Shown here piece by piece: positions 4,527 through 5,864 of a stretch of DNA of 5,864 nucleotides (position 1 is the stretch's first letter; each line of letters begins with the position of its first letter). The translations under genes and the position numbers were made by a program. Source of the DNA: an uncultured Clostridia bacterium (GTDB lineage Bacteria; Bacillota_A; Clostridia; Christensenellales; CAG-138); assembly GCA_946623765.1 (NCBI GenBank), contig CAMORL010000102.1, positions 1 through 5,864 of the forward strand, written 5' to 3'. The notes beneath the pieces are model-generated. The model worked only from the letters and a program-made list of their open reading frames with translations, was not told the DNA's origin and searched no databases.

Positions 4527-5864
4527 TTATGCGCGCTCCGCGATTTTGCGCGCGACATAGACGCCGCTTGCCGAGGCGTGCGAAAGCGAGTGCGTGACGC
4601 CGCTGCCGTCGCCGATCACGTAGAGCCCCTTGTGCTTCGTTTCGAGGTTTTCACTCAGCTCCACGTGCATGTTGTAGAACTTGACCTCGACGCCGTACAG
4701 CAGCGTGTCGTCGTTCGCCGTGCCCGGCGCGATCGCATCCAGCGCATAGATCATTTCGATGATGCCGTCTAAGATCCGCTTCGGCATGACGAGCGAAAGG
4801 TCGCCGGGCGTCGCCGCAAGCGTCGGAATCGTGAAGCTCTCCGCAATGCGCTTCTCGGTGGAGCGCCGTCCCGCAATGAGGTCGCCGAACTTCTGCAGCA
4901 TCACGCCGCCGCCGAGCATGTTGCTTAGCTTTGCGATATTTTCCGCGTACGCCGTGCTGTCGTTGAACGGCTCGGTAAAACGCTTTGAAACCAAAAGCGC
5001 AAAGTTCGTGTTCGGCGTATGCAGGGCGGGGTCCTCATAGCTGTGTCCGTTGACGGTCACAATGCCGTTGGTGTTTTCGGTGACGACCGCGCCGTGCGGA
5101 TTCATGCAGAACGTGCGGACGAGATCGCCGTATTTTTCGGTGCGGTAGACGATCTTGCTCTCATAGAGTTCGTCGGTGAGATGCGAAAAGATCTCCGCGG
5201 GAAGCTCGACGCGTACGCCGATGTCGACGCGGTTGCTCTTTGTTTCGATGTCGAGCGCTTTGCACACGCTTTCCATCCATTTCGAACCGCTTCTGCCGAC
5301 CGAGATCACGCACTGACTGCAGGTGTATTCCTGATCCTTGGCAAACACCGCAAAGCCGTCGTCGCGCTTTTCGACGGCGGTCACCGGCGCGTTGAAGAAA
5401 AAGTCGACCTTCTCCTTCAAAAGCGCGAACAGATTTTCAAGCACGACGTAATTCTTATCCGTGCCGAGATGACGCACCGACGCTTCCAGAAGATGCAGCT
5501 TGTTCTCGAGACAGAGCTTTTTGATGTGCGAATTTGCGGTGGAATAGAGTTTCGTTCCCGCGCCGCCGTACGCCATATTGATCGAATCGACGTATTCCAT
5601 GAGCTCGGTCGCCTTCGTTTTTCCGATGTACTCGTGCAGACTGCCGCCGAACTCGTTGGTGATATTGTATTTGCCGTCGGAAAACGCGCCCGCGCCGCCG
5701 AACCCGTTCATGATCGCGCAGGTACGGCAATGCACGCAAGCCGTGATCTTCTCCCCGTCGATCGGGCACTTGCGCTTTTCCAGGGGATTGCCCGCCTCGA
5801 ATACCGCAACCCGGTATTCCGGCTTCAGCTTCATCAGCTCGTATGCGGTAAAGATCCCGCCGGG
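4527..5864 (-). CDS. COG2509-type FAD-dependent dehydrogenase, N-terminus cut by window edge
   Basis: The frame stays open to the right edge, so the 445 visible residues lack the true start. An internal ATG at 5834 is not the start, because the ten codons before it (PGGIFTAYEL) are the second half of the Rossmann FAD motif GxGPGG. Next come the strand RVAVFEAG (the acidic end of the second strand, binding the ribose) and a segment with four cysteines, C33, C43, C46 and C49 in window numbering. The family signature GFGGAGAFSDGKYN (54-67) follows. The middle part (about 150-370) should be the substrate domain. The C-terminal GLYVIGDGSGVTHSLSHASASGVYVA closes the FAD site. These are cytoplasmic oxidoreductases of unknown substrate, and the group is annotated only as uncharacterised FAD-dependent dehydrogenases. 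Only a short N-terminal piece, or in some members an extra domain, should be missing. It is upstream of and coupled to the 135-residue gene. Confidence 0.92.
   Translation of the reverse strand, partial: PGGIFTAYELMKLKPEYRVAVFEAGNPLEKRKCPIDGEKITACVHCRTCAIMNGFGGAGAFSDGKYNITNEFGGSLHEYIGKTKATELMEYVDSINMAYGGAGTKLYSTANSHIKKLCLENKLHLLEASVRHLGTDKNYVVLENLFALLKEKVDFFFNAPVTAVEKRDDGFAVFAKDQEYTCSQCVISVGRSGSKWMESVCKALDIETKSNRVDIGVRVELPAEIFSHLTDELYESKIVYRTEKYGDLVRTFCMNPHGAVVTENTNGIVTVNGHSYEDPALHTPNTNFALLVSKRFTEPFNDSTAYAENIAKLSNMLGGGVMLQKFGDLIAGRRSTEKRIAESFTIPTLAATPGDLSLVMPKRILDGIIEMIYALDAIAPGTANDDTLLYGVEVKFYNMHVELSENLETKHKGLYVIGDGSGVTHSLSHASASGVYVARKIAERA

Noticed and set aside
3726..4772. A 348-codon open frame on the plus strand
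   Set aside because: It runs antisense across the ABM gene, promoter, terminator, the 135-residue gene and the FAD gene, and its Arg/Val/Phe-rich translation is typical of a reverse-complement shadow.

Overview
The window reads as chromosomal DNA of a GC-rich member of the Firmicutes, probably an uncultured gut Clostridia/Oscillospirales-type lineage. This rests on strong AGGAGG-type ribosome sites, a TTG start, a Pro-Thr linker in an exported-looking protein, and clostridial-looking versions of an MscS channel and a COG2509-type FAD oxidoreductase. The taxon is inferred from style only. There is no rRNA or tRNA gene, transposon, CRISPR array or phage gene.

Left part (+ strand, 2-2417): three genes run left to right. 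The first is the C-terminal part of a probably secreted or wall-exposed protein with a Pro-Thr linker of about 40 residues. It is followed with a 23-base overlap by an MscS-family mechanosensitive channel, then after 30 bases by a GNAT N-acetyltransferase of the YhbS type. A hairpin at 2462-2490 separates this block from the convergent operon on its right and can serve both strands.

Middle part (- strand, 4031 down to 2489): a compact three-gene operon lies behind a recognisable extended -10 promoter. In transcription order it encodes a small antibiotic-biosynthesis-monooxygenase (ABM/YgiN-like) protein, a Nim-like pyridoxamine-phosphate-oxidase-fold flavoprotein, and an esterase-D-like alpha/beta hydrolase. 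The set looks like a small redox or detoxification operon, but no substrate can be read from the sequence.

Right part (- strand, 5864 down to 4054): a two-gene unit that ends at a strong Rho-independent terminator. It holds a COG2509-type FAD-dependent dehydrogenase, cut by the window edge within its FAD-binding glycine motif, and an unrecognised 135-residue protein that starts 6 bases after the dehydrogenase stop and has no good ribosome site of its own.

Nearly all bases are accounted for by eight genes, two terminators and one promoter. I did not find a convincing new multi-gene system. The points most worth a second look are the four-cysteine cluster in the FAD protein, its coupled unknown partner, and the coupling of an exported protein to a mechanosensitive channel.
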